DNA from: Neisseriaceae bacterium | Lineage (GTDB): Bacteria > Pseudomonadota > Gammaproteobacteria > Burkholderiales > UBA11063 | Assembly: GCA_947454215.1 (NCBI GenBank) | Contig: CANGJN010000041.1 | Location: 1 to 6,246 of the forward strand | Length of the DNA stretch: 6,246 nucleotides | Direction of reading: 5' to 3' | In this document: piece by piece, positions 1-6,246 of the stretch | Position numbering within the stretch: position 1 is the first letter of the stretch | Layout of the letters: each line of letters begins with the position of its first letter | Notes under the pieces: generated by a model | What the model was told of the DNA's origin: nothing | Databases searched by the model: none | What the model saw: the letters and a program-made list of their open reading frames with translations, nothing else | Program-made: the position numbers and the translations under genes

Positions 1-118
1 AAAAAATAAGAATAACTGTAAACTTGATGCCTAAAATTTTTTAATATACTTTTGATATTATTAAATTAATTTAAAATTAATAGAATGCTTAAAATTTATT
101 ATTCATATAAAACAACTA

Positions 119-148
119 TTGAAATCGACATTAACAATATGTTATAAT
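119..148 (+). promoter_or_regulatory. Candidate sigma70 promoter with extended -10
   Basis: TTGAAA at 119-124 is followed after 18 bases by a perfect TATAAT at 143-148, which also carries the extended -10 dinucleotide (TG at 140-141, one base before the hexamer). A second TATAAT lies at 156-161. This is the best promoter match seen in the window. The next intact gene is uvrB almost 800 bases downstream, so it probably drove a gene now lost, or drives an untranslated RNA. Matches to TATAAT are common by chance in DNA this AT-rich, but the combination of three elements is less so. Confidence 0.4.
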
Positions 149-458
149 ATCAATGTATAATATAAATTCAGTAGAATTTATACAAATTACAAAATATTTA
201 GTACTTTATGACATGTTATGATACATTTATAAATCATTACTTTTAATCTATAAGAATACAATAGGGGCAATATCTAATGCCTATCAAGAGTTAAAATCTT
301 CTAATCTACATTGATAAATATGATAAATTACTTATTTAATTTTAATATTTATTGAAGAAGATACTCATATTTTGGTTAGATAACATGCTAGAACTTTATT
401 TGTAAAATAGGTTGGTAAAGAGACTGGAAAATACAATTTTAAAACATAATTCTGCAAA

Positions 459-501
459 TCAATCATTTGCGGGGAATGGTCTCATAGAGTTTGATGATTG
501 A
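459..501 (+). repeat. Imperfect inverted repeat in gene-free region
   Basis: TCAATCAT at 459-466 is the exact reverse complement of ATGATTGA at 494-501, with a 27-base loop between them. The loop holds the only GC-rich patch nearby (GCGGGG at 469-474) and a tiny CTC/GAG inner stem. It could be a hairpin in a transcript started at the 119-148 promoter, or a chance pairing. There is no clean T-run after it, so I do not call it a terminator. Confidence 0.25.
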
Positions 502-939
502 GTTAATTTAGTTTCTTATTGAATATTTATTAAAATTGAAGCATCCTCTATTAATAAATAATATCTTTAAATTGCATTATCCCAATTACCTTTGATTTAT
601 AGATAAAAATCTTAATTTAACCACTAATATCCGCTATTGATTTTTTTAAAATTAATTTTATATACCTAATCAAGCATATTTTCAGAATTTTTCATCTATT
701 ATTTATTCTTATAATATTAAATTTATTAGCCTTAATCACAAAAATTATTTAATTTAAGTTTGTTTGCAAAATAAATTATTTGACTTATAACTAGAGGTAC
801 ACATTACATTTTATTAATATTTTAAAATACAAGCCATGTTAAATAATTATAATATCCAATAGTTATTAAATAGGTTTCAGATATGTACCTTATACACATA
901 ATAAATTCGGTTCAGATTATTTTACTTGGAATTGATTAA

Positions 940-2940
940 ATGCTTTCAACTTACGCTAATAACAAATTTTTATTAAAATCTATTTATTCTCCTGCAGGAG
1001 ATCAACCTCAAGCTATAAAAAAATTAGTTGAGGGAATTAGAAATAATATAAGATATCAAACTTTATTTGGAGTTACTGGTAGTGGTAAAACATTTACCAT
1101 GGCAAATATAATAGAAAAAATTAATAAACCATCTTTAGTAATGGTTCACAATAAAACCTTAGCCGCTCAACTATACTCTGAGTTTAGAGATTTTTTTCCA
1201 GATAATGCAGTAGAATATTTTGTGTCATACTATGATTATTATCAACCAGAGGCATATGTGCCTCATATTGATCTTTTTATTGAAAAAGATGCTAGTATTA
1301 ATGACCATATAGAACAAATGAGGCTGTCAGCAACTAAGTCATTATTACAAAGAAATGATGTTATTATTGTTGCAACAGTTTCTGCAATTTATGGAATAGG
1401 TGATGAAGATTCATATCAAAATATGGTTTTACATATAAAAGAAAAAGACATCATTGACAGAAAATCGTTTATCTCTAAATTAGTTGAAATGCAATACAAC
1501 CGTTCAGAAATGGATTTTATTAGAGGCACATTTAGGGTTCGTGGAGAAAAAATAGATATATTTCCTGCGGAACATTTTGATTTAGCTGTAAGAGTAACCT
1601 TTTTTGATGATGAAATTGAGAAGATAATATTATTTGATCCATTAACAGGGAAAATGGTTAAAAGAGTCTCTATTTTTACTGTTTTTCCATCATCCCATTA
1701 CGTTACTCCCAGAGAAAAAGTTGAAAGAGCTTGTGGAGTAATAAGAAATGAATTGGAGAAAACAGTTTTGGAGTTTAATTCTTGTGGTAAGAGTTTAGAA
1801 GCATATAGAATTAAACAACGAACTGAATTTGACTTAGAGATGTTAAATGAAACTGGCTTTTGTAAAGGAATAGAAAATTATTCTCTACATATGTCGAATA
1901 GGGAACCTGGTTCTCCTCCTCCAACATTAATAGATTACTTTCCAAAAGATTCTTTATTATTCATAGATGAATCACATATTACTATCCCACAGATAGGTGC
2001 AATGTACAATGGTGACAGAGCAAGAAAAATGAATCTTGTTAATTATGGATTTAGATTACCTTCTGCAATGGATAACAGACCATTAAAATTTAATGAATTT
2101 GAATCTAAAATGTTACAGACCATTTTTATTTCAGCAACACCTGGTGAATATGAAAACAAACTATCTTCTAATGTAGTAGAACAGTTGATTAGACCAACTG
2201 GAATTGTAGATCCAAATATAGAAATCCGCGATGTTTCTAATCAAGTAGATGACTTACTTCATGAGATAAGAATAAGAATAGAAAAAAATGAACGACTATT
2301 AGTTACCACTTTAACTAAAAGAATGTCGGAGAAACTATCTGAATACTACACGGAACAAGGGATTAAGATTAAATACTTACATTCTGACATTGATACTGTT
2401 AAACGAGTAGAAATCTTAAGAGATTTAAGATTAGGCATATATGATGTAATTGTTGGAATTAACTTATTAAGAGAAGGATTAGACATTCCAGAAGTATCTC
2501 TAGTTGCAATTTTAGATGCTGATAAAGAAGGTTTTTTACGCTCTGAAAGATCTTTAATTCAAACTATAGGTAGAGCGGCAAGAAATATTAATGGTAAAGT
2601 TATATTTTACGCAGCAAAAATTACCAAATCAATGCAAAAGGCTATTGATGAAACAAATAGACGGAGAGATAAACAAATAGAATTCAACAAAACCTATGGG
2701 ATTACACCACAATCATTGCAAAAGCCTATCACTGATATAATTGATGGAATTTACCAAACCAATGAACTTTCAACCGCAGCTAGTAATATAAAAGTAGATA
2801 ATTTAACAGATCAAGAAATCTCTAAATTAATTAAAGATTTAGAAAAAAAAATGAAAACTAGTGTAGGAAATTTAGAGTTTGAAGACGCTGCTAAATATAG
2901 AGATAAAATAAAATCTCTTCGTGATTTATTATTCACATAA
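940..2940 (+). CDS. uvrB: UvrABC excinuclease subunit B
   Basis: UvrB is the damage-verifying ATPase of nucleotide excision repair. UvrA2 loads it on DNA, it inserts a beta-hairpin behind the lesion, and it recruits UvrC, which makes both incisions. The protein is 666 residues, close to the 673 of E. coli. Visible motifs in order: GDQPQAI (19-25), Walker A GVTGSGKT (44-51), motif Ia NKTLAAQL (71-78), the beta-hairpin region [12 protein letters not shown] (97-108), a DRKSF-containing UvrA-contact domain around 150-250, Walker B-type DESH (343-346), ISATPGEYE (397-404), motif [16 protein letters not shown] (506-520), motif [11 protein letters not shown] (541-549), and the C-terminal UVR helical hairpin (about 625-663) that docks UvrC. 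All catalytic motifs are intact. The ATG at 940 places the N-terminus as in relatives; the ribosome site is weak (TTGGA at 926-930). No LexA-type CTGT-N8-ACAG box is seen upstream. It is monocistronic as far as the window shows. Confidence 0.98.
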   Translation: MLSTYANNKFLLKSIYSPAGDQPQAIKKLVEGIRNNIRYQTLFGVTGSGKTFTMANIIEKINKPSLVMVHNKTLAAQLYSEFRDFFPDNAVEYFVSYYDYYQPEAYVPHIDLFIEKDASINDHIEQMRLSATKSLLQRNDVIIVATVSAIYGIGDEDSYQNMVLHIKEKDIIDRKSFISKLVEMQYNRSEMDFIRGTFRVRGEKIDIFPAEHFDLAVRVTFFDDEIEKIILFDPLTGKMVKRVSIFTVFPSSHYVTPREKVERACGVIRNELEKTVLEFNSCGKSLEAYRIKQRTEFDLEMLNETGFCKGIENYSLHMSNREPGSPPPTLIDYFPKDSLLFIDESHITIPQIGAMYNGDRARKMNLVNYGFRLPSAMDNRPLKFNEFESKMLQTIFISATPGEYENKLSSNVVEQLIRPTGIVDPNIEIRDVSNQVDDLLHEIRIRIEKNERLLVTTLTKRMSEKLSEYYTEQGIKIKYLHSDIDTVKRVEILRDLRLGIYDVIVGINLLREGLDIPEVSLVAILDADKEGFLRSERSLIQTIGRAARNINGKVIFYAAKITKSMQKAIDETNRRRDKQIEFNKTYGITPQSLQKPITDIIDGIYQTNELSTAASNIKVDNLTDQEISKLIKDLEKKMKTSVGNLEFEDAAKYRDKIKSLRDLLFT

Positions 2941-3013
2941 TACTAAGTAGCTTACAATATATTTAATTTTAGACTTATATTTATTAGTATGTTTTAACGT
3001 TTTAACAAAATAT

Positions 3014-3044
3014 AATTTGTTTTTGTAAAATTTAACAAATTTTT
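3014..3044 (+). terminator. Possible weak intrinsic terminator after uvrB
   Basis: AATTTGTT (3014-3021) and AACAAATT (3034-3041) are exact inverted arms of 8 bases around a 12-base loop, and the 3' arm runs into five Ts (3040-3044). It sits about 75 bases after the uvrB stop. The stem has only one G-C pair, so it would be weak, and such pairings arise often by chance in this base composition. Confidence 0.3.
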
Positions 3045-3172
3045 CACGTTAACTTACCGCACTTTAATTTACAGTTAATTAATATTAAAATAAATACCTT
3101 TTCTTGAATAAAATAATTATTTTATCAATATTAATTATTACTTAACATTAATGGATTAAAATCACCTTAAAA

Positions 3173-3247
3173 ATGAAAATAATTACCACTTTAATATTCC
3201 TAAAAATTTTAGTGGCAAATTGTTTAATTGTGATATTCCTTATTTAG
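3173..3247 (+). CDS. Possible 24-residue hydrophobic leader peptide or signal-peptide relic
   Basis: ATG at 3173 opens 24 codons ending in TAG at 3245-3247. The product is almost entirely hydrophobic after a lysine at position 2 (it begins MKIITTLIFLKILVANC), resembling a bare signal peptide or a single membrane helix. Its stop overlaps the AGGAG ribosome site of the next gene and ends 9 bases before that ATG, the arrangement expected for translational coupling. No clear Shine-Dalgarno sequence precedes it. It could instead be the stump of a lost paralogue of the downstream secreted protein, or a chance ORF, since AT-rich DNA readily encodes Ile, Leu and Phe. Confidence 0.25.
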   Translation: MKIITTLIFLKILVANCLIVIFLI

Positions 3248-3250
3248 GAG
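3246..3250 (+). promoter_or_regulatory. Shine-Dalgarno site of the secreted-protein gene
   Basis: AGGAG lies 6 bases before the ATG at 3257. It is the strongest ribosome site in the window and fixes the start of the 534-residue protein, so the predicted signal peptide is its true N-terminus. It also shows that the gene is bacterial in character, not eukaryotic DNA. Confidence 0.85.
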
Positions 3251-3256
3251 AATTGA

Positions 3257-4861
3257 ATGAATAAGTTATATATTATAATACTTATAAATTTTTTTATTTT
3301 TAAGTCATATAGTTTAAATCTAAGTAAAAATGAATTAGAAGATATATCTCAATTTAAAAAAGTGACATTTAATTCCTGTAATGCACTTAATCAATCTCTA
3401 GATAAATTACGATATGAAGGAGCATTTATATTTAAATATAATGATCAAGATTATTACCATTTTTATGAAACAGGTGGCAGTTTGGTTTATGAATATAATG
3501 AAAGACTAAAAATGTGGGAGATTTTTACTCAGGATTCAGATAATATGCATTTTTTAAAATGTCAAGATAATAACACATTGCCAAACGAACCTAAAAGTTT
3601 TATTTTTGTCGGTATTAAAAGAAGTGTTGATACAACGATTAACGATAGATTTCCAAGAGTGTACACAATTGAAAAAGTTCACTTTCCCCTAGATAACATT
3701 ATTTTTTATGAACCATTAAGATCCCCTAAGAAACCTGATTTAATTAGATTAACTAGCATAGATCACCAAGGTCCAGAAGTGCTAGATTGTAATTGGTATA
3801 AAAATCATGTAGAAGGAAAAACCACCACTGGAACTATATATTTCTTATATGCAAATACATTTTGGTCATTCATTATTGAGCCAGAAAGTTCATTATATCA
3901 GTATCAATATGACATCTTTACTAAAAATTATAAGTGGTTTGGTTATTCCCCAAGTGTTGTATATTTAGGTTGTAAAACAGATGTAGAACAACATCAAACT
4001 GGTGAAGTTGAATTTAAAAACAGACTTTTGTTTAGAAGAAATTCAATAACTTACGATTTATTAAAATTTCCTTTATCTAAAATAAGATTTTTTCTTGAGG
4101 ACACCTCTGATATTGATGAAAAAATTCAAAAAATTAAAAAAGTACTCAATAGAAATAATTTAAAAAACTTAATAAATTTTACAAATTGTGCACAATATAT
4201 ACGATATTTACACAATTCTTTATATATTAAACACAAATCTATATATTTTTTAGATTATTCAACAAACAAAAAATATTCATTATTAATTAGTGAAGATGGA
4301 GAAAAATTATTAGATCCTCCGATGCAAGAACTTTTAGAGTATAAAAAAATTGGTCAAAATTCTCTTTTTTTAGCATATTCTCAAGTTAAAAGAATTCAAC
4401 CTGAATGTAAAGAACCAAAATTTTTTGGTCCACCATTTTTAATTTTTAAATTAAGTTATATTCCACAATCTCAACATCTTATCACCTCAAAAATCAAAAA
4501 TCATTTTGAATTGAAAGATTTATATTTTTTTAATATAGATAAAATTGATAACCCTATTGGAAATTCAGATGAGTTTGAGGAAATTAATTTTGAGAATCTA
4601 GGAACAACTACTGGTGCCACTGTTGATATAGCCACAGCTAAAAACTTGAGTCCGAAATTAAATAGAAAAACTAGTGAAAGTGAACTAGACAAGAGTAGTA
4701 CACAAACAACTACTGGTGCCACTTTTAGTATATCCTCAGCTAAAAACTTGAGTCCAAAATTAAAACAAAAATCTGAAACAAATAAAACACTTGAACTTAA
4801 AGATTCAGATACAGAAGTATCTAAATCTAAAGGTCAACTAGAAGAAACTACCAGCTTTTAA
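3257..4861 (+). CDS. Secreted three-domain cysteine-paired protein, function unknown
   Basis: I do not recognise this 534-residue protein. The N-terminus is a Sec signal peptide: Lys3, a hydrophobic core (about 4-15, rich in Ile, Leu and Phe) and a likely cleavage after SYS (17-19). No Cys lipobox and no later membrane helix is seen, so the mature protein should be periplasmic, surface-associated or released. The body contains three divergent tandem domains at about 36-152, 174-281 and 306-426. Each starts near an [ST/D]-x-C or NC-type cysteine, has a second cysteine 61, 61 and 73 residues later (C41/C102, C178/C239, C311/C384; the only six cysteines), and ends with F-x-L-x-x-[IL]-x-F. One disulfide per domain is the simple inference. 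Residues 433-534 form a polar, low-complexity tail with a 34-residue tandem repeat. Base composition matches its neighbours, the frame is intact, and it ends before a strong hairpin terminator. Residues are rich in Tyr, Phe, Asn and Lys, partly from AT bias. A host-interaction role is possible but unproven. Confidence 0.85.
   Translation: MNKLYIIILINFFIFKSYSLNLSKNELEDISQFKKVTFNSCNALNQSLDKLRYEGAFIFKYNDQDYYHFYETGGSLVYEYNERLKMWEIFTQDSDNMHFLKCQDNNTLPNEPKSFIFVGIKRSVDTTINDRFPRVYTIEKVHFPLDNIIFYEPLRSPKKPDLIRLTSIDHQGPEVLDCNWYKNHVEGKTTTGTIYFLYANTFWSFIIEPESSLYQYQYDIFTKNYKWFGYSPSVVYLGCKTDVEQHQTGEVEFKNRLLFRRNSITYDLLKFPLSKIRFFLEDTSDIDEKIQKIKKVLNRNNLKNLINFTNCAQYIRYLHNSLYIKHKSIYFLDYSTNKKYSLLISEDGEKLLDPPMQELLEYKKIGQNSLFLAYSQVKRIQPECKEPKFFGPPFLIFKLSYIPQSQHLITSKIKNHFELKDLYFFNIDKIDNPIGNSDEFEEINFENLGTTTGATVDIATAKNLSPKLNRKTSESELDKSSTQTTTGATFSISSAKNLSPKLKQKSETNKTLELKDSDTEVSKSKGQLEETTSF
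3362..4534 (+). repeat. Three tandem divergent domains in the secreted protein
   Basis: Protein-level repeat at residues 36-152, 174-281 and 306-426. The first two align without gaps from cysteine to cysteine (62 positions, 11 identical by my count: both Cys, the Asn after the first, then G, F, Y, E, S, L, S, L). All three share an aromatic pattern like [FY]xF/[YI]F..Y in the first half and close on FPLDNIIF (143-150), FPLSKIRF (271-278) and FELKDLYF (417-424). No similarity is visible at the DNA level, so the duplication is old. The third domain has a 12-residue longer Cys-Cys interval. Confidence 0.6.
4604..4807 (+). repeat. 102-base (34-codon) tandem repeat in the protein tail
   Basis: Two in-frame units start at 4604 and 4706. 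The first 69 bases of each are alike (59 of 69 identical by my count), encoding TTTGAT-x-x-I-x-x-AKNLSPKL-x-x-K; 16 of 23 residues are identical. The remaining 33 bases of each unit have diverged. The first 18 bases are identical and GCTAAAAACTTGAGTCC is shared exactly. This is a recent duplication compared with the three-domain body. The tail is Ser/Thr/Lys-rich and probably unstructured. Confidence 0.9.
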
Positions 4862-4954
4862 TTTTTAAAAGTAAATACCTTCTTTTTTTGATTAATTTAA
4901 ATATGATTGTTTCATATAAATCTTAAAATTAGTTATGATTTAATCTAACAACCT

Positions 4955-4990
4955 CCCCCTTGACTTAAAATGTCAGGGGGTATTTATTAT
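4955..4990 (+). terminator. GC-rich intrinsic terminator after the secreted-protein gene
   Basis: CCCCC (4955-4959) pairs with GGGGG (4976-4980) and TGAC (4961-4964) with GTCA (4972-4975), giving a 9-pair stem with one bulged T and a 7-base loop. A T-rich but interrupted tract follows (TATTTATTAT, 4981-4990). It is by far the most GC-rich patch in the intergenic DNA, about 95 bases after the stop codon, so it is very likely selected. The T-tract is poorer than a textbook terminator, so a processing or transcript-stabilising 3' hairpin is an alternative. Confidence 0.75.
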
Positions 4991-5042
4991 AAAGCCCATT
5001 CATACATTTAAATTTATCTTTAATTAATTTTAGTTACTCAAT

Positions 5043-5056
5043 AAATAAGCTTATTT
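5043..5056. repeat. 14-base perfect palindrome
   Basis: AAATAAGCTTATTT is its own reverse complement, centred between 5049 and 5050. It could be an operator half-pair for a dimeric regulator, but there is no second copy in the window and such A/T palindromes are expected occasionally in this composition. Confidence 0.25.
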
Positions 5057-5233
5057 TATAAAACGTTACTACTAAATATTCTTTAAAACTTTAAATGCAA
5101 CTCAAGTAGTTCATTAAATAGTCAACATAGTTAAACAAAAATCATTCTAATGGTATTAAATAATTAGGGTTTAAAGTATTAAATTCTAAGAAATTTTCAG
5201 ATATTTAAATAATCTATAAATATTAAATTCTTT

Positions 5234-5239
5234 AAAAGG
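5234..5239 (+). promoter_or_regulatory. Shine-Dalgarno site of miaB
   Basis: AAAAGG lies 5 bases before the ATG at 5245. Together with the position of the conserved first cysteine at residue 12 it supports this start. Confidence 0.65.
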
Positions 5240-5244
5240 TTGTT

Positions 5245-6246
5245 ATGGAAAAAAAATTATATATTAAAACTTACGGCTGTCAAATGAACGAATATGACTC
5301 TCAGAAAATGACTGAAATATTAAAGGAACTTGAAGGATACTCTTTAACTCAAAACCCAGAGGATGCATCTATAATTCTATTTAATACTTGTTCTATAAGA
5401 GAAAAGGCTCAAGAAAAGGTTTTTTCAGATTTAGGAAGAGTTAGACATATCAAACAAAATAATCCTGACGTTATTATTGGAGTTGGAGGTTGTGTAGCAT
5501 CTCAGGAAGGAGCAGTTATTATCGATAGAGCTCCATATGTTGATATTGTATTCGGTCCTCAAACTTTACATAGAATACCTGAGTTAATAAAACTTAAGAA
5601 TAAAACGGGGAAATCTCAGATAGACATTAGTTTTCCTGAAATAGAAAAATTTGATAATATGCCTGAACCTAAAGTCAGTGGAGTCACAGCATTTGTGTCG
5701 ATTATGGAAGGATGTTCTAAATATTGCTCTTATTGTGTTGTTCCTTATACTAGAGGAGAAGAAATATCTAGACCATTTGATGATGTTATTGCAGAAATTA
5801 AAAAACTTGCAAATCAAGGTGTAAGAGAAGTAAATTTATTAGGTCAAAATGTTAATGCCTACAGGGGACGGATTACAGATGTTGAATTTGCAGACTTTCC
5901 TTTTTTATTGGAAGTAATTAATGGTATTGATAATATTTATAGAATTAGGTATACAACATCACATCCAACAGAAATGTCTCAAAGGTTGATTGATTGTTAT
6001 GCAAAATTAAATAAACTTTCTTCACATTTACACTTACCAGTTCAAAGTGGCTCTGACAAGATATTATCTTTGATGAAGAGAGGATATACCGTTTTAGAAT
6101 ATAAATCTATTTTAAAAAAAATCAAAGCTCATCGTCATAATATTTCATTTTCTTCTGACTTCATAGTTGGTTTTCCAAGTGAGGACGAGAATGATTTTCA
6201 AAAAACTATGAAGTTAATTGATGATATTAAGTTTGATACAAGTTTT
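5245..6246 (+). CDS. miaB: tRNA-2-methylthio-N6-dimethylallyladenosine synthase (5' part)
   Basis: MiaB is a radical-SAM methylthiotransferase that converts i6A at position 37 of tRNAs reading UNN codons to ms2i6A, stabilising codon-anticodon pairing. It acts after MiaA in the cytoplasm. The frame is open from 5245 to the window end: 334 of an expected 450-475 codons, so the C-terminal part of the radical-SAM domain and the TRAM domain lie outside. The N-terminal MTTase domain has the three ligands of the auxiliary [4Fe-4S] cluster, C12 ([10 protein letters not shown]), C49 ([13 protein letters not shown]) and C83 (GGCVASQEG). The radical-SAM cluster motif is C157-x3-C161-x2-C164 ([20 protein letters not shown]), the same numbering as in E. 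coli Mia[34 protein letters not shown] and SSDFIVGFP follow. The sequence looks betaproteobacterial. The gene is separated from its upstream neighbour by a terminator and a 383-base gap, so it should have its own promoter. Confidence 0.97.
   Translation, partial: MEKKLYIKTYGCQMNEYDSQKMTEILKELEGYSLTQNPEDASIILFNTCSIREKAQEKVFSDLGRVRHIKQNNPDVIIGVGGCVASQEGAVIIDRAPYVDIVFGPQTLHRIPELIKLKNKTGKSQIDISFPEIEKFDNMPEPKVSGVTAFVSIMEGCSKYCSYCVVPYTRGEEISRPFDDVIAEIKKLANQGVREVNLLGQNVNAYRGRITDVEFADFPFLLEVINGIDNIYRIRYTTSHPTEMSQRLIDCYAKLNKLSSHLHLPVQSGSDKILSLMKRGYTVLEYKSILKKIKAHRHNISFSSDFIVGFPSEDENDFQKTMKLIDDIKFDTSF

Larger units (their letters stand above)
1..939. other. Gene-free AT-rich region upstream of uvrB, probably eroded
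   Basis: No intact gene is visible on either strand in this stretch. It is very AT-rich and stops are frequent in all frames. Short open segments do occur: 222-311 (30 codons) and 406-498 (31 codons, which I read as including LENTILKHNSANQSFAGNG). They lie in different frames and are separated by stops, which is what an old pseudogene would look like, but chance is not excluded and I recognise no family. A promoter-like site (119-148) and an inverted repeat (459-501) are listed separately. I found no tRNA cloverleaf, rRNA, tmRNA or SRP RNA core, and no IS ends. Confidence 0.6.
2941..3256. other. Intergenic region between uvrB and the secreted-protein gene
   Basis: This AT-rich gap of 316 bases has no sizeable gene. 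It contains a direct tandem duplication of the 8-mer GTTTTAAC (2991-2998 and 2999-3006), a perfect TATAAT (3011-3016) without a convincing -35 partner, an inverted repeat (3014-3041) and a 24-codon mini-ORF (3173-3247); the last two are listed separately. The promoter of the downstream gene must lie here if that gene is not read through from uvrB, but I cannot pick it with confidence. Confidence 0.6.
4862..5244. other. Intergenic region between the secreted-protein gene and miaB
   Basis: This AT-rich gap of 383 bases contains a GC-rich hairpin terminator (4955-4980), a 14-base palindrome (5043-5056) and an 11-base direct repeat TATTAAATTCT (5177-5187 and 5221-5231). The last two are of a kind expected by chance here. 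No gene, tRNA or convincing miaB promoter is seen. Confidence 0.6.

Noticed and set aside
1..939. tRNA, tmRNA, SRP RNA or RNase P RNA gene in the upstream gap
   Set aside because: No cloverleaf with a TTC loop and CCA-type acceptor, and none of the conserved cores of those RNAs was found; the only GC-rich patch (469-474) is too short.
2944..2954. TAAG-TAG-CTTA hairpin just after uvrB as its terminator
   Set aside because: Only four base pairs, a 3-base loop and no following T-run.
3257..3313. Lipoprotein signal peptide
   Set aside because: There is no cysteine near the predicted cleavage site; the first cysteine is residue 41, so an ordinary signal peptidase I site is more likely.
4501..4722. 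73-codon reverse-strand ORF
   Set aside because: It lies wholly inside the secreted-protein gene, antisense to its Ser/Thr-rich tail and tail repeat; the Val/Leu/Ser-rich product is what the opposite strand of Thr/Lys/Asn codons gives. No ribosome site.
3257..4861. Eukaryotic (for example apicomplexan-like) contaminant, suggested by the Thr-Gly runs and Tyr/Phe-rich domains
   Set aside because: The gene has a strong bacterial Shine-Dalgarno site, no introns, an intrinsic-type terminator, and lies between two bacterial genes in continuous sequence. Resemblance to parasite surface domains could not be supported.
4960..4990. TTGACT ... TATTAT as a promoter for miaB
   Set aside because: The hexamers are 19 bases apart (or 15 to TATTTA), the TTGAC is part of the terminator stem, and miaB begins more than 250 bases further on.
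5584..5817. 77-codon reverse-strand ORF
   Set aside because: It is antisense to the conserved radical-SAM region of miaB, whose + strand reading matches the family residue by residue.
1..6246. CRISPR array, IS element or prophage
   Set aside because: No regularly spaced repeats, no transposase or integrase reading frame and no terminal inverted repeats were seen.

Overview
The window is AT-rich bacterial DNA using the standard bacterial code (TGG is read as Trp and genes end in TAA). It holds two housekeeping genes of Betaproteobacteria-like character, uvrB (complete) and miaB (5' part, cut by the window end), with an unrecognised secreted-protein gene between them. All three lie on the + strand. 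The UvrB and especially the MiaB sequence read, from memory of the families, like Burkholderiales/Alcaligenaceae proteins (for example the [20 protein letters not shown] and [20 protein letters not shown] stretches of MiaB). Strong AT bias, only about three quarters coding, and long gene-free AT-rich stretches between intact housekeeping genes suggest a host-associated or endosymbiotic betaproteobacterium with a decaying genome. The lineage call is inference; no species can be named.

Layout. 1-939: no intact gene. It holds a good sigma70-type promoter (119-148), an inverted repeat (459-501) and short open segments broken by stops that may be a dead gene. 940-2940: uvrB, nucleotide excision repair. 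2941-3256: non-coding, with an AT-rich inverted repeat that may be a weak terminator and a 24-codon hydrophobic mini-ORF (3173-3247) whose stop codon touches the Shine-Dalgarno sequence of the next gene. 3257-4861: a 534-residue protein of unknown function with a signal peptide, three divergent tandem domains that each carry one pair of cysteines and end in the same F-x-L-x-x-[IL]-x-F motif, and a Ser/Thr/Lys-rich tail with a 34-residue tandem repeat. 4862-5244: intergenic, with a GC-rich hairpin terminator (4955-4980). 5245 to the end: miaB, tRNA methylthiotransferase, 334 codons visible.

The genes do not form an obvious operon: gaps are about 300-400 bases and a terminator separates the secreted-protein gene from miaB. 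uvrB and miaB are ordinary maintenance functions (DNA repair, tRNA modification). The interesting part is the 534-residue protein: an apparently undescribed exported three-domain protein, intact in a genome that otherwise looks eroded, which makes it a candidate host-interaction or surface factor. That role is inferred from architecture and setting only.
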